Positions 8,470 to 16,546 of a stretch of 64,000 nucleotides of DNA are shown piece after piece; position 1 is the stretch's first letter; each line of letters opens with the position of its first letter. Location: contig NZ_JAQMWP010000031.1 in assembly GCF_030403745.1 (NCBI RefSeq), positions 25,066-89,065 of the forward strand, written 5' to 3'. The position numbers and the translations under genes are program-made. The notes beneath the pieces were generated by a model that saw only the letters and a program-made list of their open reading frames with translations, was not told where the DNA came from and did no database searches. The stretch comes from Streptomyces sp. S.PB5 (GTDB lineage Bacteria; Actinomycetota; Actinomycetes; Streptomycetales; Streptomycetaceae).

Positions 8470-9375
8470 GTGAACCTTCCAGAACTCGGCGCCTTCCTCA
8501 GGACACGCCGCGACCGCATCCGCCCCGCCGAGGTCGGTCTCCCCCAAGGCCCGCGCCGGCGCGTCCCCGGGCTGCGCCGTGAGGAAGTCGCCCAGCTGGC
8601 AGGGCTGTCAGCCGACTACTACACCGAGCTGGAACGCGGCAGCGCGAAGAACGGCGTGCAGCCCTCGGCCCAGACCCTGGCCGCCCTCGCCCGGGCCCTG
8701 CGCCTGAACGACGACGAGCGCGACCACCTGTTCCACCTGGCCGAACGGCCGGTCCCCCCGTCGGCACACGGACCGTCCGCGCATGTGCAGCCCGCGCTTC
8801 TCGGACTGTTGGACCGGCTGTCCAACACCCCCGCGCGTGTCATCACCGATCTGCACGAAACCCTGGTGGAGAACGACCTGGCCCGTAATCTGCTCGGCGA
8901 GTCCCCGGCACACCGCGGTCCGACGGCGAGCTTCGTGTACCGCTGGTTCACCGATCCGCAGGCGCGCGAGAGGTACCCGTCCGAGGATCACCCGCACCAC
9001 TCCCGGGTGTTCGTGGCCGACCTCCAGGCAGCGGCCGCCCGCCGCGGCCGGGACGCGGAGGTCACCAAGATGATCGCCGTACTGCGCCGCCGCAGCCAGG
9101 AGTTCGCAGCTCTCTGGGACACCCACGACGTCGCGGTGCGCCGCAAGGACCACAAGAAGATCGTCCACCCCACGCTCGGCATCATCGAACTCGACTGCTA
9201 CAACCTGCTCAGTGAGGACGGACGCCAACGCCTGCTGTGGTTCACCGCGCCGCCCGGAAGCCGGGGAGCCGAGCAGCTGGAACTGCTGTCCGTCATAGGG
9301 GCCCAGGATCTGAGTGTCACCGAGGGCGCGGCACTCGAGGGACTGTCCGCGACTGAATCAGCAAGGCAGCGCTGA
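8470..9375 (+). CDS. MmyB-type XRE transcriptional regulator
   Basis: A 301-residue regulator with an N-terminal helix-turn-helix (about residues 5-75, with RRRVPGLRREEVAQLAGLS and SADYYTELERG) and a C-terminal MmyB ligand-binding domain (about residues 105-275, with FAALWDTHDV and FTAPPGSRGAEQL). The start is GTG at 8470, giving MNLPELG. It is divergent from the SDR at 7529 and probably regulates it through the repeats between the two genes. The ligand is unknown; a PAS-like pocket binding fatty-acid-like molecules is known for the family. Confidence 0.92.
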   Translation: MNLPELGAFLRTRRDRIRPAEVGLPQGPRRRVPGLRREEVAQLAGLSADYYTELERGSAKNGVQPSAQTLAALARALRLNDDERDHLFHLAERPVPPSAHGPSAHVQPALLGLLDRLSNTPARVITDLHETLVENDLARNLLGESPAHRGPTASFVYRWFTDPQARERYPSEDHPHHSRVFVADLQAAAARRGRDAEVTKMIAVLRRRSQEFAALWDTHDVAVRRKDHKKIVHPTLGIIELDCYNLLSEDGRQRLLWFTAPPGSRGAEQLELLSVIGAQDLSVTEGAALEGLSATESARQR

Positions 9376-9536
9376 CGGAGGGTCGGTTGCCCGCCCGGAT
9401 CGTTCAACTACCAAAGGAATACATCGATCTGTGCGGCAGATCTTGTCAAAGGTCAAACGGACTCTTACAGTCCAGCAACAAGTGGAGCGTGGGACCGCTC
9501 CCAACCCCCCTCGTTCATCCAAGCCATGGAGCAGTG

Positions 9537-10271
9537 ATGACCCCTCCATCTCCCAGGCCGAGCCGCAGACGCATACTCGGTGCCGCGCTGGCCGTGCCTC
9601 CCGCGCTGATGCTGGGTGCGCAGACCGCACGGGCCGCATCTTGGGGCGCCCCGGTGACCGTCAACTCCTGGAACAAGATCAACGCGAGATGGACCGCCAA
9701 CAACGAGCTGCAGACGTACCGGCCGGACTGCGTCTGGTACGAGGGCAACACTCTGGTGATCAAGGCGTACAACGCCGGCGGCGGGGTCTACCACTCGGGC
9801 CGTGTGGAGTCGACGGCGCTGTACGGGTACGGCACCTACAGCTTCACCGCAAACATGCCCAACGGACGGGGACTGCTGCCGGCGGTATGGGCGGCGTACC
9901 TGAACCCGTGGCTGCCCGAGTTCGACGCCGCTGAGATCGTGGGACAGAACCCGGGTGTCGTCTACCAGACGTCGCACGACGTCAACAACGCCCAGCAGCA
10001 GTTCTCGAGGACGAACTCCTCCGGCTGGACGAACTCGTACCACACGTACTCGTTCAGCTGGTTCCCGGACCACATCGACTTCGCCGTGGACGGCAACATC
10101 ACGGGCACCACCTGGTACAGGACCCCGTCCGGGACGGGCCTGCGCTTCATCGCCAACATCGCGGTCGGCGGTGACTGGCCCGGCAACCCGGACTCCTCGA
10201 CCTGGGCCACCTCTGACGGCGCCCGGTACCTCAAGATCTCCTCCATCACCCACACGCCGTACTACCCGTGA
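9537..10271 (+). CDS. Secreted GH16-like family glycoside hydrolase
   Basis: A 244-residue exported protein. The N-terminus carries a twin-arginine-like signal (SRRRILGAALAVPPALMLG, cleavage likely after TARAA). The mature part has the jelly-roll pattern of family 16 hydrolases: GYGTYSFTANMPNGRGLLPA, then the catalytic signature EFDAAE (Glu128, Asp130, Glu133; pattern E-x-D-x-x-E), and later FIANIAVGGDWPG. Family 16 enzymes cut beta-1,3 or beta-1,3-1,4 glucans, agar or carrageenan; the exact polysaccharide is not evident. The ATG at 9537 is preceded by GGAG; a GTG at 9534 is an alternative. It is monocistronic. Confidence 0.82.
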   Translation: MTPPSPRPSRRRILGAALAVPPALMLGAQTARAASWGAPVTVNSWNKINARWTANNELQTYRPDCVWYEGNTLVIKAYNAGGGVYHSGRVESTALYGYGTYSFTANMPNGRGLLPAVWAAYLNPWLPEFDAAEIVGQNPGVVYQTSHDVNNAQQQFSRTNSSGWTNSYHTYSFSWFPDHIDFAVDGNITGTTWYRTPSGTGLRFIANIAVGGDWPGNPDSSTWATSDGARYLKISSITHTPYYP

Positions 10272-10394
10272 GGTGAACCCGCCGAGCCCCCTGACCGGCA
10301 GGCGGATTCCAGGGGGCATCCACACCAGATGTGCCGATGCGTCGGGGAAATTCCGGAGATCGGCCCTCCATCCGCTCACGCACCGCTCACGCAA

Positions 10395-10423
10395 ACGGCC
10401 CCGGACGACGAGTCCGGGGCCGT
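10395..10423 (+). terminator. Perfect 12-bp stem hairpin terminator
   Basis: ACGGCCCCGGAC pairs perfectly with GTCCGGGGCCGT across a 5-base loop. It lies about 125 bp after the hydrolase stop codon and is the only strong hairpin in the gap, so it probably ends that transcript. Confidence 0.8.
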
Positions 10424-10781
10424 AGTGCATCCCTGTGGGAGAAATACCGGTTCAGAACGGCAATGCGTTGTGCCGCCGGCGAGACCGCCACCTGCCTCGC
10501 CCACGAGGACAGACTCATCGGAATGCCACAGTGTCGCCATGGTCGGCGACGGCAGCAACAACTCTCGCTCCGCTTCTGCCGAGCGACGCCGCCGCGCGGC
10601 TGCGGGACGCGCGCTGGAGGAGCGGCGCGTGCGCTGATCCGAGCACGCCGTCGGTCGACGAGCCCGACCGCAGGACGGACGACCTCCACTTCGACACGGG
10701 CCACCCGTCGAAGCCCTCACCGGGCCCCCAGTCGGCCTTGCCCACCGCTCACCCACACATGAGCTATTGTTCATATGGATA

Positions 10782-10796
10782 TGGCTATCATTTTCA
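10782..10796. promoter_or_regulatory. Candidate Zur-type operator
   Basis: Read on the minus strand the site is TGAAAATGATAGCCA. It has 7-1-7 architecture and TGAAAAT as its first half, closely matching the Zur box form known in Streptomyces (TGAAAAT-G-ATTTTCA). It lies 37 bp upstream of the Zur-like gene in the only AT-rich stretch nearby, which suggests autoregulation by zinc. Confidence 0.6.
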
Positions 10797-10832
10797 TATG
10801 ACCTGGATTCGGCACGGCAGGGGGAAAGTGGT

Positions 10833-11243
10833 GTGAGCGACCTGACGACCCGACAGCGGCCCACCCGGCAACGCTCGGCCCTTGTGGCAGCCCTCGCGAA
10901 CTGTCACGACTTCATCTCCGCGCAGGAGCTGTACGCGCGCATGACCGCCGACGGCACACGGATCGGCCTGACCACCGTCTACCGAGGACTGCGCGACCTG
11001 GAGGCCGCAAACGCGGTCGATGTCATCCAGGCCAACGCCGGTGAACGGCTTTACAGATGGCGGCCGAGCGGCGGCCACCGCCACTACCTGATCTGCCGCG
11101 CCTGCGGAAGCAGCCGACCGGTGGACTCCGAAGTCGTCGAGGAGTGGGCCGGACGGATCGTCTCCGACTCCGGATTCGCCGCAGTGGAGCACACCGTCGA
11201 ACTCACCGGCGTCTGCGCCGACTGCCAACCCACCACCAAGTGA
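10833..11243 (+). CDS. Fur family metalloregulator, Zur-like
   Basis: A 136-residue Fur-family repressor. The N-terminal winged helix covers about residues 5-80 (TTVYRGLRDLEAANAVDVI is the recognition region). The dimerisation domain holds HRHYLICRAC and CADC, two CxxC pairs that would bind the structural zinc. The GTG at 10833 follows GGGGGAAA. Zur rather than Fur is preferred because the operator-like site resembles a Zur box and the next two genes are of the COG0523/CobW zinc-homeostasis type. This may be a second Zur paralogue, since Streptomyces also has a zur elsewhere with a different context. Confidence 0.82.
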   Translation: MSDLTTRQRPTRQRSALVAALANCHDFISAQELYARMTADGTRIGLTTVYRGLRDLEAANAVDVIQANAGERLYRWRPSGGHRHYLICRACGSSRPVDSEVVEEWAGRIVSDSGFAAVEHTVELTGVCADCQPTTK

Positions 11244-11257
11244 GGAGCACTGCCGCC

Positions 11258-11539
11258 ATGCCCCTGGGATTCGGGCCGGGAAACCCCGCCACACCAAGCC
11301 CGCATCTGCGCGAGCTGAAGGAAACCGTACGCACCCTCCTGGACCTCGACGACGACATCGCCGTCATGATCCGCCAGCTTGCCTGCACCGAACCGGGCTG
11401 CCCGCCCCTGGAGACGGTGGTCGCCGTCCTGCCCATGAACGGACCGGCCCGCCGCTGGACCCTGCACCAGCCCACCGACGAAGTCACCGAGGACGACCTC
11501 AGGGCCGCCCTGGTCACCACTGCACCCGAAGGAACCTGA
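11258..11539 (+). CDS. Small protein of unknown function in the zinc locus
   Basis: A 93-residue protein starting at ATG 11258 after TGAGGAGCAC. I do not recognise a named family. It has a helical N-terminal half (LRELKETVRTLLDLDDDIAVMI) followed by CTEPGC, a C-x4-C pair, and an LETVVAVLP segment of a kind seen in metal-related accessory proteins. It lies 14 bp after the Fur-family gene and 5 bp before the cobW remnant on the same strand, so the three form one transcription unit and a role in zinc handling is inferred. Confidence 0.7.
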   Translation: MPLGFGPGNPATPSPHLRELKETVRTLLDLDDDIAVMIRQLACTEPGCPPLETVVAVLPMNGPARRWTLHQPTDEVTEDDLRAALVTTAPEGT

Positions 11540-11544
11540 CCCTG

Positions 11545-11997
11545 ATGACGACCACCGAAGCGCCCGCGACCAACGCGCCTCGCGACGAGCAAGTACCCGT
11601 CACCGTCCTGACCGGCTTCCTCGGCTCCGGCAAGACCACCCTCCTCAACCGCATCCTCACCGAACACCACGGCATGCGGATCGCCGTCATCGAGAACGAG
11701 TTCGGCGAGATCGGCATCGACGACACCCTCGTCCTCGACGCCGAAGAGGAGATCCTCGAGATGAACAACGGCTGCATCTGCTGCACCGTCCGAGGAGACC
11801 CATCCGCATCCTGGGCGGATGCGACGCCGCGAGAAGTTCGAGCCTCTCCGCGCCAGAGGCGACAGCCGGCACATCCCGGAATCCGACCGGTGAAGACGCC
11901 GATCCGGCGACCGCCACCGCCCCCAGCGCTCACAGACGATCACGCCGCGGCCATCGCATCACGCCCTCCAAGTCCCGGCAAAATACGATTCTGTTAA
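11545..11997 (+). pseudogene. Truncated and frameshifted CobW/COG0523 metallochaperone GTPase
   Basis: The N-terminal 84 residues are a good CobW G domain: GFLGSGKTTLLNRIL (P-loop), VIENEFGEIGID, and NNGCICCTVRGD with the metal-binding CxCC. After GD the frame is lost: the expected continuation (IRILG, then MRRREKFE) is still readable in another frame at about 11808-11845. Homology then stops and the nominal reading frame runs on to a stop at 11997 as low-complexity Pro/Arg sequence. About 250 C-terminal residues are missing. The protein would be a zinc-chaperone GTPase normally repressed by Zur. As it stands it is almost certainly non-functional. Confidence 0.82.
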
Positions 11998-12107
11998 AGC
12001 CCTATCGGTCACAGAATCCACCAAGTACCTTCCCGATGCGGTCAGTTGGTGACCGGCATCACCTCGTCACGGGCCGGTCGCCCCGGCCGCACGAGTGGAG
12101 GTCCAGC

Positions 12108-13967
12108 ATGCGCAAGGCCCACAGACGGACCGGCGTGGGCGTGTTCGCGGCAATGCTCTTCGCCACGACAGCTCTCGCCGGTTCCGCACAGGCACACGAC
12201 GGCACCTCATCGACCGACGGCGCCATCGACAACGCGGCGGCCACCCACGGCCACGACCAGCACGGCGGCAACGAAGGACATCTGCCGGCCACCCAGAAGA
12301 ACGTCCGACTGGTCAGCAAACTCAAGCTGAGCAATGTCGTCGAAGGCAAGATCGCCGACGTCGGCGTCTACAAGGGCTACGCCTACCTCGCCTCCTGGGG
12401 CGGCGTCGGCTGCGACAACACCGGCGTGTACGTCGTCGACATACGCAAGCCCAGCAAACCCAAGGAAGTCGGCTTCATCCCGGCCCCGGCGGGCAGTGCC
12501 CCGGGTGAAGGCATCCAGACCGTGCACATCTCCACGCCATCCTTCAACGGCGACATCCTGGTCAGCAACAACGAGATCTGCGGCGACACGGGTGTCGGCG
12601 GCATGAACATCTACGACGTCACCGACCCGACCAAGCCGAAGACATTGGCCGAGGGCGTCGGCGACTTCACCCTCGAGGCCGAGCCGACGGCGATCGCCCG
12701 CCAGATCCACAGCGTCTTCGCGTGGGACGCGGGCCGCAAGGCGTACGCCGTGATCGTCGACAACGAAGAGGGCACCGACGTCGACATCATGGACATCACC
12801 GACCCGGCCAACGCGCAACTCGTCGCCGAGTACGACCTCGACGAGACCTTCCCGCAGATCCTCCAGGCGGCCCCGGAGAACCTCACCGAGGTCTTCCTGC
12901 ACGACATGGTCGTCAAGAACATCCGTGGCCGCCAGGTCATGCTCGCCTCGTACTGGGACGCGGGCTACGTCGCGCTCGACGTCACCGACCCCAAGAACAT
13001 CAAGTACATAGGCGACACCGACTTCACGAACCCCGACCCCGAAGGGGCCAAGAGGGGACGCACGGTTGCCCCCGAAGGCAACGGCCACGAGGCCGAGTTC
13101 ACCCTTGACAACCGCTATGTCATAGGCGCCGACGAGGACTTCGGCCCGTACGCCCTGTCGGCCCGCAACCTCGACGACAACACGGCCATCACCGCGGGAC
13201 AGGGCGTCCCCCTGGAGGCGGGCAAGACCATCACCGGCGGCTCGGTCTACGTCGGCCTGGCGTGCAACGGCGGCCCCGCCGTCCCCGCAGGCGACCCGGC
13301 CACCGTGGACATCGCCGTCGTCGAGCGCGGGACCTGCACCTTCACCGAGAAGGTCGCCAACGTCGAGGCCGCAGGCGGCTACGACGCCGTGCTCGTCTTC
13401 AACCGCACCGGCTCGGACGCCTGCGACGTGCAGAGCGGCATGACCGTCGAGGGCACCGTGCCGACCTTCGGCGTCGCCCCGCGCGGCCAGGGCTTCGCCG
13501 CCTTCGACCAGCCGTACAGCAACGCAGACTGCCTGGCCGGCACCGGCCCCGCCACCTTGCCGGTGGCCATCGGCACCAAGGGCGACCAGCTCACTTTCTC
13601 GTCGCGCTTCGACGGCTGGGGCTACGCGCACCTGTTCCGGAACAAGAACGGGAAGATGACCGAGCTGGCCACCTACGCCATCCCTGAGAGTCAGGACCCT
13701 GCGTACGCCTCCGGCTTCGGTGACCTGTCCGTCCACGAGGTGGCGACCTCCGGCGTCCGGCCCGACCTGGCGTACTTCGCCTACTACGCGGGCGGCTTCC
13801 GGGTCACCAAGATCAAGAACGACAAGCTCGTGGAGGTCGGCCGCTTCATCGACGAGGGCGGCAACAACTTCTGGGGCGTCCAGACCTTCAACCGGTTCGG
13901 AAAGGAGTACGTGGCGGCGTCCGACCGGGATTACGGGCTCTACATCTTCGAATACACGGGTCACTGA
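12108..13967 (+). CDS. Secreted LVIVD-repeat protein with a PA domain
   Basis: A 619-residue exported protein. The signal peptide is residues 1-29 (FAAMLFATTALAGSAQA, cleavage before HDG). The mature part has LVIVD-type beta-propeller repeats: short segments such as VYVVDIRKPSKPKEVGFI, MNIYDVTDPTKPKTL, VDIMDITDPANAQLV and YVALDVTDPKNIKYI. A protease-associated domain is inserted at about residues 395-490 (VVERGTCTFTEKVANVEAAG). The ATG at 12108 follows GTGGAGGTC. LVIVD proteins are surface or secreted and mostly uncharacterised; the PA domain suggests protein-protein or substrate binding. A hairpin follows the gene. No operon partner. Confidence 0.85.
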   Translation: MRKAHRRTGVGVFAAMLFATTALAGSAQAHDGTSSTDGAIDNAAATHGHDQHGGNEGHLPATQKNVRLVSKLKLSNVVEGKIADVGVYKGYAYLASWGGVGCDNTGVYVVDIRKPSKPKEVGFIPAPAGSAPGEGIQTVHISTPSFNGDILVSNNEICGDTGVGGMNIYDVTDPTKPKTLAEGVGDFTLEAEPTAIARQIHSVFAWDAGRKAYAVIVDNEEGTDVDIMDITDPANAQLVAEYDLDETFPQILQAAPENLTEVFLHDMVVKNIRGRQVMLASYWDAGYVALDVTDPKNIKYIGDTDFTNPDPEGAKRGRTVAPEGNGHEAEFTLDNRYVIGADEDFGPYALSARNLDDNTAITAGQGVPLEAGKTITGGSVYVGLACNGGPAVPAGDPATVDIAVVERGTCTFTEKVANVEAAGGYDAVLVFNRTGSDACDVQSGMTVEGTVPTFGVAPRGQGFAAFDQPYSNADCLAGTGPATLPVAIGTKGDQLTFSSRFDGWGYAHLFRNKNGKMTELATYAIPESQDPAYASGFGDLSVHEVATSGVRPDLAYFAYYAGGFRVTKIKNDKLVEVGRFIDEGGNNFWGVQTFNRFGKEYVAASDRDYGLYIFEYTGH

Positions 13968-13982
13968 GGTGATCTGAGCGCG

Positions 13983-14021
13983 GCGGGGTCCTGCAACACC
14001 AGAAAACGGGCGGGACCCCGC
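13983..14021 (+). terminator. Hairpin after the LVIVD/PA gene
   Basis: GCGGGGTCC pairs with GGACCCCGC (9-bp stem, 21-base loop) beginning 16 bp after the stop codon at 13967. It is the likely end of that transcript. Confidence 0.6.
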
Positions 14022-14155
14022 TCCGCCCACGGAATGCCGTGCGCCTGCAAGCTTGACGCTTGCTGAGAAGCACTCATGCCCCTCTCAGCAGCCTACCGAC
14101 ACATTGGGATCATCCCCGGTGACGGCCACCGGGAACGGACCAGGGAACAGCGGCC

Positions 14156-14599
14156 ATGGCCAACCATGCTGAGACGAGCAACCGGAGAAACGTCTACGTC
14201 GACATGGTCGGGGATCTCTTCCACCCGGGCCACGTGGCGCTTCTCAGGGCCGCACGAACCTTCGGAGACCGGCTGATCGTCGGCGTCCTCTCGGACGAGG
14301 CCGTGACCGAGTACAAGCGAAGGCCCATCATGACCCTGGCCGAGCGGGTCACGGTGATCGAGGCGTGCCGCTACGTCGATGCGGTGATACCGAACGCTCC
14401 GGCATGCGTGACCACCGAGTTCCTGGACGATCACGACATCGCGGTGGTGGTGCACGGAGACGACATCTCACCGGACGTCATCCAAGAGGTCTTCGGTCCG
14501 GTGGCCGCTGCGGGGAAGCTGCAGCTCGTGGAGTACACGGCGGGTGTCTCCACCACTGACCTCATTCAAAGGTGCCTGACGCGAGGCGTCGCCTCGTGA
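14156..14599 (+). CDS. Adenylyl/cytidylyltransferase family protein (choline/ethanolamine-phosphate type)
   Basis: A 147-residue single-domain nucleotidyltransferase. The HxGH motif appears as DLFHPGHVALLR (about residues 21-32), followed by LSDEAVTEYKRRPIMTLAER and a final STTDLIQR, the pattern of phosphoethanolamine, phosphocholine and glycerol-3-phosphate cytidylyltransferases. It would couple CTP to a phosphorylated alcohol, releasing pyrophosphate. No lipid or cell-wall genes lie next to it, so its substrate is open. The ATG at 14156 is chosen because an AGGGA sequence lies about 8 bp upstream. Confidence 0.83.
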   Translation: MANHAETSNRRNVYVDMVGDLFHPGHVALLRAARTFGDRLIVGVLSDEAVTEYKRRPIMTLAERVTVIEACRYVDAVIPNAPACVTTEFLDDHDIAVVVHGDDISPDVIQEVFGPVAAAGKLQLVEYTAGVSTTDLIQRCLTRGVAS

Positions 14600-14867
14600 T
14601 CTTCGTGTCATGCGGCTCGACGGGTGCGAGTTCCTGCAGTTCAGGATGCACAGCATGCCCGATCGGCTGGAGAAGCCACCTCCTGTAGCCACCAACTGTG
14701 GCAGTCGTCGCTCCGCAGCCGTCATCGAGAAGGCAACGACTGCAGCAGAGACACAGGGGGCCTTCAAGGGTGGGCCGGGCACGCGGATGTGGTCGGTGCG
14801 CGGTGTCTGTCGGACCGGTCAGGATCGGAGAAGCCCCGGTCCCCACGCCGGGCCTAGCGTGATGGCC

Positions 14868-15521
14868 ATGGCAACCAAGACTTCCACCGCAGCCGGCATC
14901 TCCCTCACGTCCGTCACTCTGGAGGTGACCGACCTCGCCGCCGCCGACGCCTTTTACCGCGCGTTCGGCGTGAACGCATACGTACGCCTCCAGGCGTCCG
15001 AGGCTCCTTCCACCGGGTTCCGCGGCTTCACGGTCGCGCTCACGGTCGCCCAACCGGCCACCGTCGACGGCTTCGTCGGCGACGCCGTCGATGCCGGTGC
15101 CGTCGTGCTCAAGTCCCCCTCGAAGTCGTTCTGGGGCTATGGCGGCGTCGTCCAGGCCCCCGACGGCACGATCTGGAAGATCGCGACCTCGGCGAAGAAG
15201 GACACCGGCCCCGCGTCCCGCACGGTCGACGAGGTGGTCCTCCTCCTCGGCGTCGAGGACGTGAAGGCCACCCGGCAGTACTACGTCGGCCAGGGCCTGA
15301 CCGTGGCCAAGAGCTTCGGCGGCAAGTACGCCGAGTTCGCACCCGGCCGGCACGGCCTCGTGAAGCTGGCACTGTACAAGCGCGGAGCCCTGGCCAAGGA
15401 CCTCGGTGTCCCGGCCGAGGGCTCCGGCTCGCATCGCGTCGTCCTCAGCGGCGCCACCGACGGCTTCACCGACGCGGACGGATTCGTGTGGGAGGCTGCA
15501 CCGCCCGCGGCCAAGCCGTAG
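14868..15521 (+). CDS. VOC (glyoxalase-fold) family protein
   Basis: A 217-residue protein with two vicinal-oxygen-chelate modules: the first has VTLEVTDLAAADAFYRAFG and APDGTIWKI, the second VLLLGVEDVKATRQYYVGQG and DADGFVWEA. VOC proteins include lyases, dioxygenases and resistance proteins; this one cannot be placed further. A TAGCGT -10-like element at 14855-14860 lies 7 bp before the ATG at 14868, which suggests a leaderless transcript; an ATG two codons earlier (14862) is the alternative. About 260 bp of non-coding DNA precede it. Confidence 0.82.
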   Translation: MATKTSTAAGISLTSVTLEVTDLAAADAFYRAFGVNAYVRLQASEAPSTGFRGFTVALTVAQPATVDGFVGDAVDAGAVVLKSPSKSFWGYGGVVQAPDGTIWKIATSAKKDTGPASRTVDEVVLLLGVEDVKATRQYYVGQGLTVAKSFGGKYAEFAPGRHGLVKLALYKRGALAKDLGVPAEGSGSHRVVLSGATDGFTDADGFVWEAAPPAAKP

Positions 15522-15857
15522 GGGGCAAGCCCTCCAAGATCGAATCGGCGGCGCGAGGAGGATCCCGGGACGAGCACTGCCGGGACGACGAGATGGATGC
15601 GGATGAGCCCAGACCGGTGAGAGCAATGCGCCTGCGTTGATGCTCTCGACGACGGGGGCAGCTGCCGCGGCGGTGCTGAGGGCGGCCAGGTCGAAGGCGA
15701 GGAGCACGAAGCTTCCCACACCGGGTGCCGCAGCCCAGGTCCATGATTTTGGCACTGCTCGCTCTTCAGCAGCAGCCAGGCGGTGATCGACGCCATGTCC
15801 TCGGCGAGTACCTCGGCGTCCGGATCGAGGATCTCCGCCCCGCTGTTCGCAGGGACC
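15522..15857. other. 336-bp region with no intact gene
   Basis: No reading frame here is supported. On the minus strand scattered fragments resemble a methyltransferase nucleotide-binding loop (DLGCGT), but they lie in different frames and are too short to call. The XRE-cupin gene converges from the right. Confidence 0.5.
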
Positions 15858-16466
15858 CTAAGCGCCTCCACGGCCGGCTTCGGAGTCCTCGGTGCCGGCG
15901 CCCTTCTGGTGGCCGCGGCGGGCGTCGCGGTCGAAGATGCCCATGATCTCGCAGGGGCCGCCCTCGGCGCCGATGGCGTGCGGCATCATGGTCGGGAATT
16001 CCGCGGCCTGGTTGGTCTCGATGCGAAAGCGCCGGTGGCCGAGCATGAGGACGGCGGTGCCGGACAGTACGACGAGCCATTCGCGGCCGGGGTGGGCGCG
16101 CATGCGGGCGGGGTTGTCGGGCGGCGGGTCGGTGATGCGCTGACGCATCACACTCATGCCGGGGTCGCCCTTTACGGGCCAGCGCATCAGACCGTGGGCG
16201 CCGTCGATCATCGGCCTGATGACGACGTCGTCGGCGGCGTTCTCCACGAGCTGGTCCAAGGTGGTGTCCAGGGCGCGGGCGAGGGTGACGAGCTGGTCCA
16301 GGGCCAGGCGGCGCTGCCCGTTCTCGATGCGGCTCAGTGAGGACTGGCTGAGGTTGGCTCGGGTGGCCAGTTCCTCCAGGGACCAGCCCTGTGCGACGCG
16401 CAGGGCGCGGATCCGTTTGCGTACGAGGCTGTCCAGCTGCCCATCTTCTTGCGTCATAGGCAACAT
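15858..16466 (-). CDS. XRE family regulator with C-terminal cupin domain
   Basis: A 202-residue regulator. The helix-turn-helix (about residues 15-70) reads RIRALRVAQGWSLEELATRA then LSQSSLSRIENGQRRL, and a single cupin domain follows (about residues 105-185, with HPGREWLVVLSGTAVLMLG). Proteins of this design sense small ligands and often control an adjacent oxidoreductase or efflux gene. The start at 16466 (MLPMTQ) has AAGG upstream; ATG 16457 is the alternative. It is divergent from a decayed FAD-dependent oxidoreductase, its likely former target, and an MFS pump lies beyond that. Confidence 0.88.
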   Translation of the reverse strand: MLPMTQEDGQLDSLVRKRIRALRVAQGWSLEELATRANLSQSSLSRIENGQRRLALDQLVTLARALDTTLDQLVENAADDVVIRPMIDGAHGLMRWPVKGDPGMSVMRQRITDPPPDNPARMRAHPGREWLVVLSGTAVLMLGHRRFRIETNQAAEFPTMMPHAIGAEGGPCEIMGIFDRDARRGHQKGAGTEDSEAGRGGA

Positions 16467-16546
16467 GGTATGCCTTCTGCGCAACGTGGGCTTAGCGTCG
16501 AACGGAGACGGTCCAGCACGGGCCACGTACGACGAAAGGGCTCGAC

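Larger units (their letters stand above)
10272..10832. other. 561-bp region with no supported gene
   Basis: Between the hydrolase and the Fur-family gene I see only a transcription terminator (10395-10423) and, near the right end, an AT-rich promoter/operator stretch (about 10758-10800). Open frames here lack ribosome binding sites, typical codon bias or recognisable families. Confidence 0.6.

Noticed and set aside
10435..10836. Plus-strand frame of 133 codons ahead of the Fur-family gene
   Set aside because: Runs through a terminator-like region and the AT-rich Zur operator, with no ribosome binding site or family.
15522..15860. Possible methyltransferase remnant on the minus strand
   Set aside because: Short DLGCGT-like and LAEDMASITAWLLLK pieces lie in different frames and the similarity is too slight to call a pseudogene.
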